From positions 1 to 9,852 of the forward strand of contig CAYXIO010000091.1 in the NCBI GenBank assembly GCA_964465125.1: DNA of 9,852 nt. Reading direction: 5' to 3'. This document shows positions 1 to 7,079 of the stretch, piece by piece (positions within the stretch are counted from its first letter, which is position 1; every line of letters starts with the position of its first letter). The position numbers and the translations under genes are program-made. Source of the stretch: CAYOHG01 sp964465125 (GTDB lineage Bacteria > Planctomycetota > Phycisphaerae > UBA1845 > Fen-1342). The notes below the pieces were generated by a model. That model did not search any database and had not been told where the DNA came from. It saw nothing but the letters and a program-made list of their open reading frames with translations.

Positions 1-59
1 TCTTCTACACCTTACCTATCTTCGCGCCGCGCGCTATTGAATAACGATTTAGCGGTTAT

Positions 60-170
60 CTCAGAGCCTCCCGCCCTCTCAGGGAGGGGTTGGGGGAGGG
101 TTGGGTATTCTCGGGAAAGCAGCCCCTCTCCCAACCTCTCCCCAAAAGGCAACGGAGTCTGAGGAGAGGT
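60..170. repeat. G/C-tract palindromic intergenic element (REP/MITE-like)
   Basis: A purine-rich stretch (84-105, runs of G with TTGGG) is followed about 17 bases later by a pyrimidine-rich stretch (123-143, CCCCTCTCCCAACCTCTCCCC). The two are imperfect reverse complements; for example 96-105 pairs with CCCAACCTC apart from one bulge. Chance open frames through such elements give 'PLPFGERLGEG'-type peptides, seen here on the minus strand. This composition is typical of dispersed non-coding palindromes found between genes in many GC-rich bacteria. It ends about 25 bases before the glycosidase start, so it probably lies in that gene's leader or promoter region. The rest of 1-195 holds only a short ATAAC/GTTAT inverted repeat (41-59) and no convincing promoter. 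Copy number elsewhere cannot be judged from one window. Confidence 0.55.
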
Positions 171-195
171 TCCAGGCACAAAGGCAATTGACTCG

Positions 196-2355
196 ATGCG
201 CGACCACAACCCGACCGGCTGGAACACGTGGGACTTTCGCGGCGTGAACCGGCTGGTGTATCTCGACCGCGGCAAGCAGCGGTTCTGCATCGAATACTCG
301 ATCTGGGACGAGGATCATCGGCCCGCCGGCGAGGTGAAGAACCGCGGCGGACTGCATCATGCGCTGACCTGGGGCGATGTGACGCGGCTGGGTGTGCACG
401 CGCCGCTGGGGCTGCCGGCGGTGCTGGAATTCAGTGCCGGCGGCGCCGGCTGGCGGTCCGCGGCTGAGGATGAGAACGGCGCCCTGCGCCTTTCAATCTC
501 GCCGGTCGATCTCAGCAAGGCAGCGCGTGGCGGCGGGGGGCTGCGCGTCGTGTTCCGGCTGCTGGCGCCCGACGGCGAGCCGCTGTGCGTGCGGTCGCCC
601 GAGTCGGGCACGTTCGGCGGCTTCGAGCTTCAACTCGACGGCGCTACCTGGCCGCGGGATTACTTCCTGAACGTCGCCGAGCCGTATGCCGTCGGATGCG
701 CTGCGTCCGGAGCGGCGGTCACGGTCCGTTCGCCGCGCGTCGCCGCGGCTCCGGCGGATGCCGATCGTCCCGGCACGATCGCCGCCTGCGAAGCGGTGCG
801 GCTGAGCGGCAGCGGCGCACTGGCGGAAGCGCCGGAGGCCATGATCGGCGCCGTGACGTGGAACACGCTGTTCGATACGCGCCGTCGGCTGGTCAGCTCG
901 CCGGTCAGCCGCGACTGGTGCCGCGATTGGAAGGGCGTCGCGGTCTGGTGCTGGGACACGTTCATGATCGGGGCGCTGATCGCGAACGCTTCGCCCGCGC
1001 TGGCGCGGCACAACTTCGAGGCCGTGACTGCGGCGATCGACGAGCTCGGCATGGTGCCGAACTACTCCATGGCGCACGGCGCGGCCAGCCGCGATCGCTC
1101 GATGCCCTGCCTGGGCGCGTACATGATCTGGAAGGTGCAGCAGGCCGCGCCCGACCGGCGCTGGCTGGCGCCCATGTACGCGCGGCTGAAGCGCTGGCAC
1201 GGCTACTGGATGAAGCACCGCGACGGCAATGCCGACGGGCTGCTGGAGTGGGGCAGCGATGCCCGGCCGCGCTTCGAATTTCCGCAGCTTCTTCAGGACA
1301 ACCCGCAGCTTCAGCACTCGGCCAAATGCGCAATGTACGAGTCGGGCCTCGACAATTCGCCGATGTACGACGACGTGCCGTTCAACGCCGCCGTCGGCAC
1401 GCTGGAACTGGCCGACGCGGGGCTGAACTCGTACTACGCGATGGATTGCGAGGCGCTTGCGCGCATCGCCGACTGCCTCGGAAAGAAGCGCGAAAGCGCC
1501 GCGTTTCAGCGCGAGTACGAGGCGATGCGGGCGCGCATCAACGAGCGGCTTTGGGACGAGACTGCGGGGATCTACTGCAATCGTCTCTGGGACGGGCGGC
1601 TGTCGCCGCGCTGGGCGCCGACGTCGTTCTTCCCGCTGATCGCGGGCGTTGCGCCGCCGGAGCGGGCCGAGCGCATGGTCCGAGAGCACCTGCTGAACCC
1701 CGACGAGTTCTGGGGGCGCTGGGTCATTCCATCGATCGCGCGCAGCGATCCGGCGTTTCCGGACAACGACTACTGGCGCGGGCGAATCTGGGGACCGTTC
1801 AACTTCCTCGTTTCCGAGGGGCTGCGGCGCTACCGCTTCGACGACGTCGCGGCGGAGCTGGCCGAGAAGAGCTTGGCCCTGTTCATGGAGAATTGGCGCG
1901 CCGACGGCGGCGTGTACGAAAACTACAACTCGGTCAGCGGGCGCGGCGCGGACGTGTGGAACGCGGCCCGGCTCTATCACTGGGGCGGGCTGATGGCGCT
2001 GCTCGCGATCCAGGAGCTGGCCGACGGCGAGCCGGCCGGCTGGCTGCGGTTCGGCTCGCTGCGCTTCCCCGACGCGGGGGTTCGCAACGTGCGTCTGGGC
2101 GAAGACGCGTACAACGTCGAGCTCAAGGAAGGGGTCCGCGTCATGCGCAACGGCGCGCTCTTCCTGGAGTGCCGGCCGCGGGCCATCGTGCGCATCTCCA
2201 CGCTGGCGTCACGCCGGCGGATCGAGCTGCGCGCAGCAGGTGCCGGAGAGCTGGTGCTGCACGCGCCTGAGCTGGCCGGGCGTGAGGTCGTTGTGAACGA
2301 CGGACCGCCGCTGGCGGCGCGCGATCGCGACGGCGCCCCCGTCTACGGGTGGTAG
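196..2355 (+). CDS. GH63-like (clan GH-G, MGH1-type) alpha-glycosidase
   Basis: A 719-aa protein with no signal peptide, so probably cytoplasmic. It begins with a beta-rich N-terminal region (about 1-230) carrying the 'NPTGWNTWD' opening typical of this group. A catalytic (alpha/alpha)6 barrel follows (about 235-610), then a small C-terminal beta-domain (about 617-719). Barrel motifs visible are VWCWDTFM (250-257), ESGLDNSPMY (382-391), DNDYWRGRIWGP (523-534) and YENYN (574-578). By family analogy D386 is the catalytic acid and E575 the general base of an inverting hydrolase; both are present. GH63 and related enzymes act on alpha-glucosidic bonds (processing glucosidase, YgjK, mannosylglycerate or glucosylglycerate hydrolases), and the exact substrate cannot be read from sequence. 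The start is the first ATG in the frame, with only a weak AAAGG 11 bases upstream, and 'GWNTWD' follows directly. The gene converges on the GH65/HAD operon, 29 bases away, with no U-tract terminator in the gap. Confidence 0.88.
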   Translation: MRDHNPTGWNTWDFRGVNRLVYLDRGKQRFCIEYSIWDEDHRPAGEVKNRGGLHHALTWGDVTRLGVHAPLGLPAVLEFSAGGAGWRSAAEDENGALRLSISPVDLSKAARGGGGLRVVFRLLAPDGEPLCVRSPESGTFGGFELQLDGATWPRDYFLNVAEPYAVGCAASGAAVTVRSPRVAAAPADADRPGTIAACEAVRLSGSGALAEAPEAMIGAVTWNTLFDTRRRLVSSPVSRDWCRDWKGVAVWCWDTFMIGALIANASPALARHNFEAVTAAIDELGMVPNYSMAHGAASRDRSMPCLGAYMIWKVQQAAPDRRWLAPMYARLKRWHGYWMKHRDGNADGLLEWGSDARPRFEFPQLLQDNPQLQHSAKCAMYESGLDNSPMYDDVPFNAAVGTLELADAGLNSYYAMDCEALARIADCLGKKRESAAFQREYEAMRARINERLWDETAGIYCNRLWDGRLSPRWAPTSFFPLIAGVAPPERAERMVREHLLNPDEFWGRWVIPSIARSDPAFPDNDYWRGRIWGPFNFLVSEGLRRYRFDDVAAELAEKSLALFMENWRADGGVYENYNSVSGRGADVWNAARLYHWGGLMALLAIQELADGEPAGWLRFGSLRFPDAGVRNVRLGEDAYNVELKEGVRVMRNGALFLECRPRAIVRISTLASRRRIELRAAGAGELVLHAPELAGREVVVNDGPPLAARDRDGAPVYGW

Positions 2356-2384
2356 GTTGAACGCGGGCCCATGGCACGCGCGCG

Positions 2385-4793
2385 TCAGCGGGGCGGCGCG
2401 GTTTGGCGGTCCGCGCGGTCGGCGCGAGGCGCGATCGCGACGCGAGCCGTCTTTCCGCTGACGAGGGTCAGGTCCTCGGTACCGATCCGCGCCGGCAGGT
2501 GAAGCGCGGCCCGCGTGCCGACGTGGACGCGCACCTCGTGTTGGGTGACCACGATCTCAAGTTGTTCGCCCAGCAGCATCAGCTTGAAGCGCAGGCGTAG
2601 CCAGTGCGGCGGCAGGCAGGGGTTGATTTGGATATCGACCGGCTGGAGCGGTCCCTTCACCGGGAACTGCACGCCCGCCAATCCGAACACGGCCGCCATC
2701 CAGGCACCGCCCATCGCGGTTCCATGCAAACCCTGGTGCGTGTCGTGCCGGCCCGTCAGCGATTCGTCCAAATCCATGCCGGCGGAGATGCGGAAGTTGC
2801 GATAAGCCTCGTCCGCTTCGCCGAGCCGCGCTGCGATGATCGCGTGAACGACGTAGCTCATCGACGAAAAGTCCAGGCTGCGACCGCGATAGGCTTCCCA
2901 GTTGGCCCGCAAGATGCGCGCGTCGAAACGCTGCCCGAACAGCATCATGGCCATCAGCACGTCCGGCTGGTTCATCGCCTGGTATTCGTACACGGGCTCG
3001 AACCAGGCTGAGCGGCGCGCCAGAAAGTCCTCGGGCAGCGGCTTGAGCCGGAAGAACCCCTCGCACTGTTCGCAGACACCCGTGCTGGAGTCAAACAGCA
3101 GCCGCAGGCCGCGCGCGATGCGCAGCCACGTCGCGGGCTCGTCGGGCTCAAGGCCCAGCCGCCGGTCGAGCGCGCTTCGTTGGAAGCCGTCGAGCGCCTG
3201 CCACGCCTCGGCGGCCCATTCCAGCGTGCGTGCGGCTAGGAAATTCGTGTAGAAGTTGCTGCGCGAGTGGCAATGCCCTTCGTCCGGTCCGGACACGTCG
3301 GCGAAATCCCAGGTTTGGCCGCCTTCCGACGCGCCGCTTGCCGAGATGCGCGTTGCGCGCGACGCGTAGAAGCGCGCCGCATCGACCAGCAGCTCGAGCC
3401 CGGACCCGCGGAGCAGCTCCGCGTTGCCGGTGGCGCGCACAAACTGCATCAGCGCGTAGGCCGCGTCCGCGTTGATGTGAATGTTGGTGCGCGGGAACCA
3501 ATACCAGTCTCCCAGGCATTCCTCGCCGAACGGCCCGGCCTGCCACGCGAGCTTCAGTCCGCGAAAGCCCTGCCGCGCGGCGATTTTCCGGCCGTGCTCC
3601 ATTCCGGCGATGCGGTACCCGATGCACGGGCGCGCCAGCTCCGGACAGGCGAACGTGTAGAACGGCATGATGTACAGATCGGTGTCGTAGAAGGTGTTGC
3701 CCTGGTAGTACTGGCCGGTCAGCAGCTTCACCGGCACGCTGGCTGCCTCAGACCAGCGCGGCGCCGCCGACAGCAGGTGAAACAGGCAGAACCGCAGGTT
3801 GCGCTGCGCTTCGGGGTCGCCTTCAATCTCGACGTCAGCCCGCGCCCAAAGCGACCGCCAGGCTTCGTGATTGACGTCCATCGCTTCGGCGTAGTTCAGC
3901 TCCGCGCCCTGTCGGCCGGCGGAGGTGTGGCTCCTCGCGGCGGCTGCGCCGCTCGATTCGTTGGGCGATTCGCCCGCAACCGTCACGCAGCGTTCGAACA
4001 CGATCGTGCGACCGGCGGCACCGGCGAATTCAAACTCGGTGCAAGCCGAATCCGCCGCCGTCAGCCCTGACGTGCGAAGGGGGGCGGGTCCGCTGCGGAG
4101 GCGATGCTCGACGGTCATGCGCAGCACGTGACCGCGGGCGCGCGTCCGCACGGTCATGCGGCAAACGCCACTCGCATCGGCCGCGCGATCGACGATTTCG
4201 AACTGCCGCTGTCCGGTGAGATTCGAACGCACCGCGCCGTCCACGCCGCTGAGAATCCGGATCGGTGCGTCGTGGTCCAGCGGAGTGATCGCGACGCGCA
4301 TGTAGACGCGCTCAGGTTGGTTGAGCGACGCGAAGCGCTGGCACTCGACCTGGGTCGCGCGGCCGTCGGCGTCGCGGTAGTCGAAGACGTACGCGTAGAC
4401 GCCGCATTGAAGCAGCAGCGTCTGCTCGAGCTGGGTGATCCGTCCGAGCGCGAGCGAGATTTCCCGTCCATCCACGAACACGCGCACCAGGAGCGGATCG
4501 GGCAGGGCGGCGACGGCCGGACTGGCCCCGGCGCCGTCGAAACAGGCTTCATCGAGCCACGGGCGCGTTCGGGCCGAAGCGCGAATCTGCGAGAACATGT
4601 CCAGCTCGTCGTAGATTCCGGCGACGAGGGTCAACGGCCAGGGTCCGTCGCGGTCGCCGATGATGTGGCCCGACAGGCCCAGCCGGCCGTTGCTGACCGC
4701 GAAGACGCTGCGGTGCTGGGCGAGTGCGGCGGCGTCGCAGCGGCGATGGGTGACGATCCACGCCTCGCCCGTATCCATGCGGTCGTTGGTCAT
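2385..4793 (-). CDS. Glycoside hydrolase family 65 disaccharide phosphorylase (kojibiose/trehalose/maltose phosphorylase-like)
   Basis: An 802-aa protein, the usual length for GH65, with no signal peptide. It has an N-terminal beta-sandwich (about 10-300, starting 'SNGRLGLSG' at 34-42, matching the family's 'xNGxxGxRG'). A linker and (alpha/alpha)6 barrel follow (about 320-715), then C-terminal beta strands. The catalytic acid is E505 in SGPDEGH (501-507; the family usually has GPDEYH). The phosphate-binding segment is THQGLHGTAMGG (685-696). 'YYQGNTFYDTDLYIMPF' (362-378) corresponds to the usual 'GHxFWDTExFxxPF'. The common 'KQADV' is replaced by NQPDV (608-612), so acceptor specificity is uncertain. 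Such enzymes phosphorolyse an alpha-linked disaccharide to beta-glucose 1-phosphate plus sugar. I chose the ATG at 4793 because it forms an ATGA overlap with the upstream HAD stop. The frame stays open 138 codons further upstream, but that stretch is low-quality sequence overlapping the HAD gene. Confidence 0.9.
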   Translation of the reverse strand: MTNDRMDTGEAWIVTHRRCDAAALAQHRSVFAVSNGRLGLSGHIIGDRDGPWPLTLVAGIYDELDMFSQIRASARTRPWLDEACFDGAGASPAVAALPDPLLVRVFVDGREISLALGRITQLEQTLLLQCGVYAYVFDYRDADGRATQVECQRFASLNQPERVYMRVAITPLDHDAPIRILSGVDGAVRSNLTGQRQFEIVDRAADASGVCRMTVRTRARGHVLRMTVEHRLRSGPAPLRTSGLTAADSACTEFEFAGAAGRTIVFERCVTVAGESPNESSGAAAARSHTSAGRQGAELNYAEAMDVNHEAWRSLWARADVEIEGDPEAQRNLRFCLFHLLSAAPRWSEAASVPVKLLTGQYYQGNTFYDTDLYIMPFYTFACPELARPCIGYRIAGMEHGRKIAARQGFRGLKLAWQAGPFGEECLGDWYWFPRTNIHINADAAYALMQFVRATGNAELLRGSGLELLVDAARFYASRATRISASGASEGGQTWDFADVSGPDEGHCHSRSNFYTNFLAARTLEWAAEAWQALDGFQRSALDRRLGLEPDEPATWLRIARGLRLLFDSSTGVCEQCEGFFRLKPLPEDFLARRSAWFEPVYEYQAMNQPDVLMAMMLFGQRFDARILRANWEAYRGRSLDFSSMSYVVHAIIAARLGEADEAYRNFRISAGMDLDESLTGRHDTHQGLHGTAMGGAWMAAVFGLAGVQFPVKGPLQPVDIQINPCLPPHWLRLRFKLMLLGEQLEIVVTQHEVRVHVGTRAALHLPARIGTEDLTLVSGKTARVAIAPRADRADRQTAPPR

Positions 4794-6325
4794 TGTGTGC
4801 GATCCACGGCTGGTCCTGGCGGGCTCGCGGGCGGCGGGCTTGCGAGCAGATGATGCGACAGCAGCAGCTCGGGCAGACCGCCCGAAAGCACGTGCGCCGC
4901 GGCGCGGAAATCCTGTCGATGCGTGTCGCCGTTGGGCAGCGCGACGGCGCAGCCGATTCCCGCGGTTCGCTGCGAGACGATGCCCGGCTCGGTGTCCTCC
5001 AGCCCGATGCAGCGGGCGTAGCCTCCGGGCTCGACACCCATGCGCGCCAGCGCCAGGCTGTACAGGTCCGGATGAGGCTTGAGCCGATGCTCGCAGGCGT
5101 CGTCGGCCGTGATGAAAGCGTCGAAGCACTGCTGACGATCCGAGAACTCGGCCAGGATGCGCTCTTTCCGCGGCGTTGAAACCGGCCAGCTTCGGACCTG
5201 TTCGCACATCCGCGCCAACACCACGTCCATGGACGTTTGCGCCTCGAAGGCGATGGACGCGGTGACCAGCGCCAGCTTCGCCGGTCGGTGCTCGAAGCCT
5301 TCCGCGGCACGCAGAAGGGCTTCGAACGAAGCGCGGCGCTCTCGGGATGCGGATCCGCTGCGCGGCGCGTTGCGATCGGAATCCGAACCGGACGCGAGCG
5401 ATTCCAGCTCGTCGCGAAACGCCGCGATCTCCCGGCCGAGCAGGCCCTTGATCGCCGCGACGAAGATTGCGTAGCCGGGCATGGGCTCGATCAGCCGTCC
5501 GCCGCCGGCGTGCGTCGATGTCGGGGGGATCGAGTCGCCCGCCGAAATCTCGCGTCGGACGGCGGCTTCATCCTGGCCGGCGCGCAGCAGGATCGAGTGA
5601 TAGCGCATGTAGTAGACGTCGAGCGCGGCGCGCACGCGCGCCCCCCACTCGTCGCAGCGGAAGGCCGCCATGTGCGGCAGGAGGCGCTTTCGAAGCTGCG
5701 TTTCGAGGTCTTGTGCGGCCGGGCCGTCGCGGGGTCCCTGGAGTTGAGCGGCGGCTCGGATCGCATTGCGGACGTCCTCGCTGGAAAGCGCGTCGCGAAG
5801 CCCGCACATGCGGGCCGTGTCGATGATCTGGCGGGCCCGCGGGGTTTCCGGCAGGTGAGAAAGCGTCCAAGCCAGAGCCTCGCTAAACGCGTCACGCAGC
5901 GCCGCGGGCTGATACTCGGCCTGGTAGCGCCTCAGCAGGTGATCCGTGTGATGCTGATTGCTGTGCCCGATGACGTGCGGATGGTCGCGCAGCGGATCGA
6001 GGCCGGACCATTCCTCCGCAGTCCGCCGTGCCGTGAATCGCCGCACCATGTATTCCAGCGCGTGCAGCGCCAGAGGCTCGGTGGTCGTGCTGGTGCCGTC
6101 CATGTCGACGGCGTACGCGACGACCCTGTCGATCGGCCCGCGTACGAGCGGGGCGAGCGGATACTGTGAGCTCGGCGCGTAGCAATAGGCCAGGTTGCGA
6201 AGGGAAACGGCGGCGTCAGAGTTCGCGTCTTCGTCCGCGCCCCGCCGCGGTCCCAGCGCGGCGCCGGCCAGGGCTCGGTCCGCGGAGGCGAGATATTGGA
6301 TGACAGGCTGCCCGTCGGCGGCCAT
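4790..6325 (-). CDS. Large HAD-superfamily hydrolase, beta-phosphoglucomutase-like with oversized cap
   Basis: A 511-aa HAD protein. Motif I is VDMDGT (73-78), with nucleophile D74 and acid/base D76. Motif II is LVTAS (353-357, T355), motif III is K416 in RLKPHPD, and motif IV is GLEDTEPG (441-448) with E443/D444. The 'KPHPDLY...GLEDTEPGI' end is typical of beta-phosphoglucomutase/phosphatase-type HADs. A usual beta-phosphoglucomutase has about 220 residues with roughly 100 between motifs I and II. Here that span is about 281 residues, mostly helical-looking and charged, and there is also a 70-residue N-terminal extension. The likely role, inferred from coupling to the GH65 phosphorylase, is to convert beta-glucose 1-phosphate to glucose 6-phosphate; a sugar-phosphate phosphatase is the alternative. 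The start at 6325 has a GGAAGGG ribosome site 6 bases upstream (6332-6338). It is first gene of the operon, and its TGA overlaps the GH65 ATG by 4 bases. Confidence 0.82.
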   Translation of the reverse strand: MAADGQPVIQYLASADRALAGAALGPRRGADEDANSDAAVSLRNLAYCYAPSSQYPLAPLVRGPIDRVVAYAVDMDGTSTTTEPLALHALEYMVRRFTARRTAEEWSGLDPLRDHPHVIGHSNQHHTDHLLRRYQAEYQPAALRDAFSEALAWTLSHLPETPRARQIIDTARMCGLRDALSSEDVRNAIRAAAQLQGPRDGPAAQDLETQLRKRLLPHMAAFRCDEWGARVRAALDVYYMRYHSILLRAGQDEAAVRREISAGDSIPPTSTHAGGGRLIEPMPGYAIFVAAIKGLLGREIAAFRDELESLASGSDSDRNAPRSGSASRERRASFEALLRAAEGFEHRPAKLALVTASIAFEAQTSMDVVLARMCEQVRSWPVSTPRKERILAEFSDRQQCFDAFITADDACEHRLKPHPDLYSLALARMGVEPGGYARCIGLEDTEPGIVSQRTAGIGCAVALPNGDTHRQDFRAAAHVLSGGLPELLLSHHLLASPPPASPPGPAVDRTQ

Positions 6326-6344
6326 CGCGCGCCCTTCCGGCGTC

Positions 6345-6386
6345 GCAGAGCGGGGTCAGCCTGGGCACTAGCAGACTCCGCTCTGC
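6345..6386 (-). promoter_or_regulatory. Strong inverted repeat in the leader of the HAD-GH65 operon
   Basis: Arms of 13 bases (6345-6357 GCAGAGCGGGGTC; 6374-6386 GACTCCGCTCTGC) are complementary except for one position, separated by a 16-base loop. As minus-strand RNA this gives an A-C mismatch; as plus-strand RNA the same position is a G-U wobble. It lies 19 bases before the HAD start codon and would occupy most of a short 5' leader. It could control translation of the operon, bind a protein as DNA, or be a dispersed palindrome. No T-run follows on either strand to suggest a plain terminator. Confidence 0.5.
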
Positions 6387-6402
6387 GCCTCAAGCGCCGG
6401 CC

Positions 6403-6408
6403 ATCATA
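6403..6408 (-). promoter_or_regulatory. Possible -10 element for the HAD-GH65 operon
   Basis: On the minus strand TATGAT matches the sigma70 -10 consensus at five of six positions. It would start transcription about 70 bases before the HAD ATG, just ahead of the leader hairpin. No good -35 is visible 16-18 bases upstream (closest is TTACGT), so this is weakly supported. Confidence 0.25.
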
Positions 6409-6437
6409 CCCGCGGGATGCGCGATAACGTAAGGCGA

Positions 6438-6466
6438 AGCGCGCTCGTCCCGCGGAAGCGCGCGGG
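6438..6466 (-). terminator. GC-rich hairpin(s) downstream of the dockerin-like gene
   Basis: GCGCGCT (6439-6445) pairs with AGCGCGC (6457-6463). An alternative, mutually exclusive stem pairs CCCGCG (6449-6454) with CGCGGG (6461-6466). Both lie 40-70 bases after the stop of the 6509-6925 gene and upstream of the HAD operon. There is no T-tract, so termination is only a possibility. The remainder of the 6326-6508 gap holds no gene. Confidence 0.3.
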
Positions 6467-6508
6467 CAGCGGCGGACGGCCCTTCGCGGCGGCCCTTGCC
6501 CAATCGCA

Positions 6509-6563
6509 TCAGCAGCTCGTTCCGAACCCGATCAGCAACTCGCTGAGGTCGATCAGGTCCACC
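6509..6563 (-). repeat. 55-bp exact direct repeat, copy 1 (copy 2 at 9798-9852)
   Basis: Positions 6509-6563 and 9798-9852 are identical at all 55 bases, including every third codon position. The identity starts at the stop codon: the base just outside differs (A at 6508, G at 9797). Copy 2 is cut off by the window edge, so the true length is unknown. Confidence 0.9.
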
Positions 6564-6925
6564 GCGCCGTCGCCGTTGAGGTCGCCGTCCTCATAGGTCG
6601 CGCCGCCGAGCGTGCCGAAATTCGCGAGCAATTGCGACAGGTCGAGCAGATCGATCGTGCCGTCGTAGTTCAGGTCGCCGTTGAGCGTGCAGGGCGCGCC
6701 GGCGGCCCAGAATCCGCCGACCAGCTCGAAGTCGCCGCCGGTCATTACGACGCCCGCGTCGGGCTGGCCGATCGTGCCGGAGAGCTCGTACGTGCCGCCG
6801 CTGGTCCACATGTCGCCGCCGCCGTCGACGGTGTACCAGGACAGGTCGTAGGTCTGGGCGCGTGCACTGGAGACAAACCCCAGGGCCACCGCCAGAACCG
6901 CAGTCGGAATGAGATTGTACATCAT
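6509..6925 (-). CDS. Secreted dockerin-like protein with planctomycete 'YDLSWYTVDGGG' module
   Basis: A 138-aa exported protein. The signal peptide is about residues 1-23 (hydrophobic 'AVLAVALGFV', cleavage likely after ARA, before Q24). A module of about 50 residues follows (YDLSWYTVDGGG 26-37, TYELSGTIGQPDAG 45-58, GGDFELVGGFW 63-73) that I recognise from many planctomycete secreted proteins. The C-terminus has two dockerin-type calcium-binding loops: GDLNYDGTIDLLDLSQLL (83-100) and GDLNGDGAVDLIDLSELL (114-131), each with Asp/Asn at the usual ligand positions. Function is unknown; dockerin-like tails may mediate cell-surface attachment or protein assembly. The start at 6925 is preferred over an in-frame ATG at 7006 because the signal peptide begins here and AGGAA lies 9 bases upstream. 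It lies 154 bases after the repeat-protein gene on the same strand. The last 55 bases recur exactly at 9798-9852. Confidence 0.8.
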   Translation of the reverse strand: MMYNLIPTAVLAVALGFVSSARAQTYDLSWYTVDGGGDMWTSGGTYELSGTIGQPDAGVVMTGGDFELVGGFWAAGAPCTLNGDLNYDGTIDLLDLSQLLANFGTLGGATYEDGDLNGDGAVDLIDLSELLIGFGTSC

Positions 6926-6934
6926 GTCGGTGTT

Positions 6935-6940
6935 TTCCTG
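6935..6940 (-). promoter_or_regulatory. Ribosome binding site deciding the 6925 start
   Basis: CAGGAA on the minus strand, 9 bases before the ATG at 6925. The alternative ATG at 7006 would place 27 arginine- and tryptophan-containing residues ahead of an otherwise well-formed signal peptide. The rest of 6941-7024 shows no convincing promoter. Confidence 0.5.
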
Positions 6941-7024
6941 ACCAGGAGAGGGCGTGCCGAACACCCAGCGCCACACGGCGCGCGCGATTCGCCCCTTTTG
7001 CTGCATAGTTCTGGTAGAGCGTTC

Positions 7025-7079
7025 GGGCCTTGAACGGCCCTTGACGGCGCCTGCCGCACTGCTCCGAGGGTGCGGCGCC
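7025..7079 (-). terminator. Hairpins immediately after the repeat-protein stop codon
   Basis: The stop codon of the 720-aa gene occupies 7080-7082. Directly below it, TGCGGCGCC (7071-7079) pairs with GGCGCC...TGCCGCA (7046-7058) apart from a four-base bulge, with about a 12-base loop. A second small hairpin follows, GGGCC-TTGAAC-GGCCC (7025-7040). Neither is followed by a T-run, so this may be a GC-type terminator or an mRNA-stabilising 3' structure between the two minus-strand genes. Confidence 0.4.

Noticed and set aside
36..65. TTGAAT at 37-42 as a -35 for the GH63-like gene
   Set aside because: The correctly spaced hexamer (CTCAGA) does not resemble a -10, and the start codon is over 120 bases away.
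493..1980. Long minus-strand open frame (495 codons) opposite the GH63-like gene, and a 561-codon plus-strand frame at 585-2270
   Set aside because: Both are shadows of a GC-rich gene. They are arginine/alanine-rich with no domain resemblance, while the 196-2355 frame carries all GH63 motifs.
2356..2384. Bidirectional terminator between the convergent GH63 and GH65 genes
   Set aside because: Only GGGCCC and CGCG micro-palindromes are present, with no stable stem and no T-run.
4794..5207. 138-codon N-terminal extension of the GH65 frame
   Set aside because: It is arginine/alanine-rich, overlaps the well-supported HAD gene, and the internal ATG gives a standard ATGA overlap and normal GH65 length.
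6926..7024. Separate promoter for the dockerin-like gene
   Set aside because: The closest hexamers (TTCAAG and TATGCA) are about 21 bases apart and match poorly.
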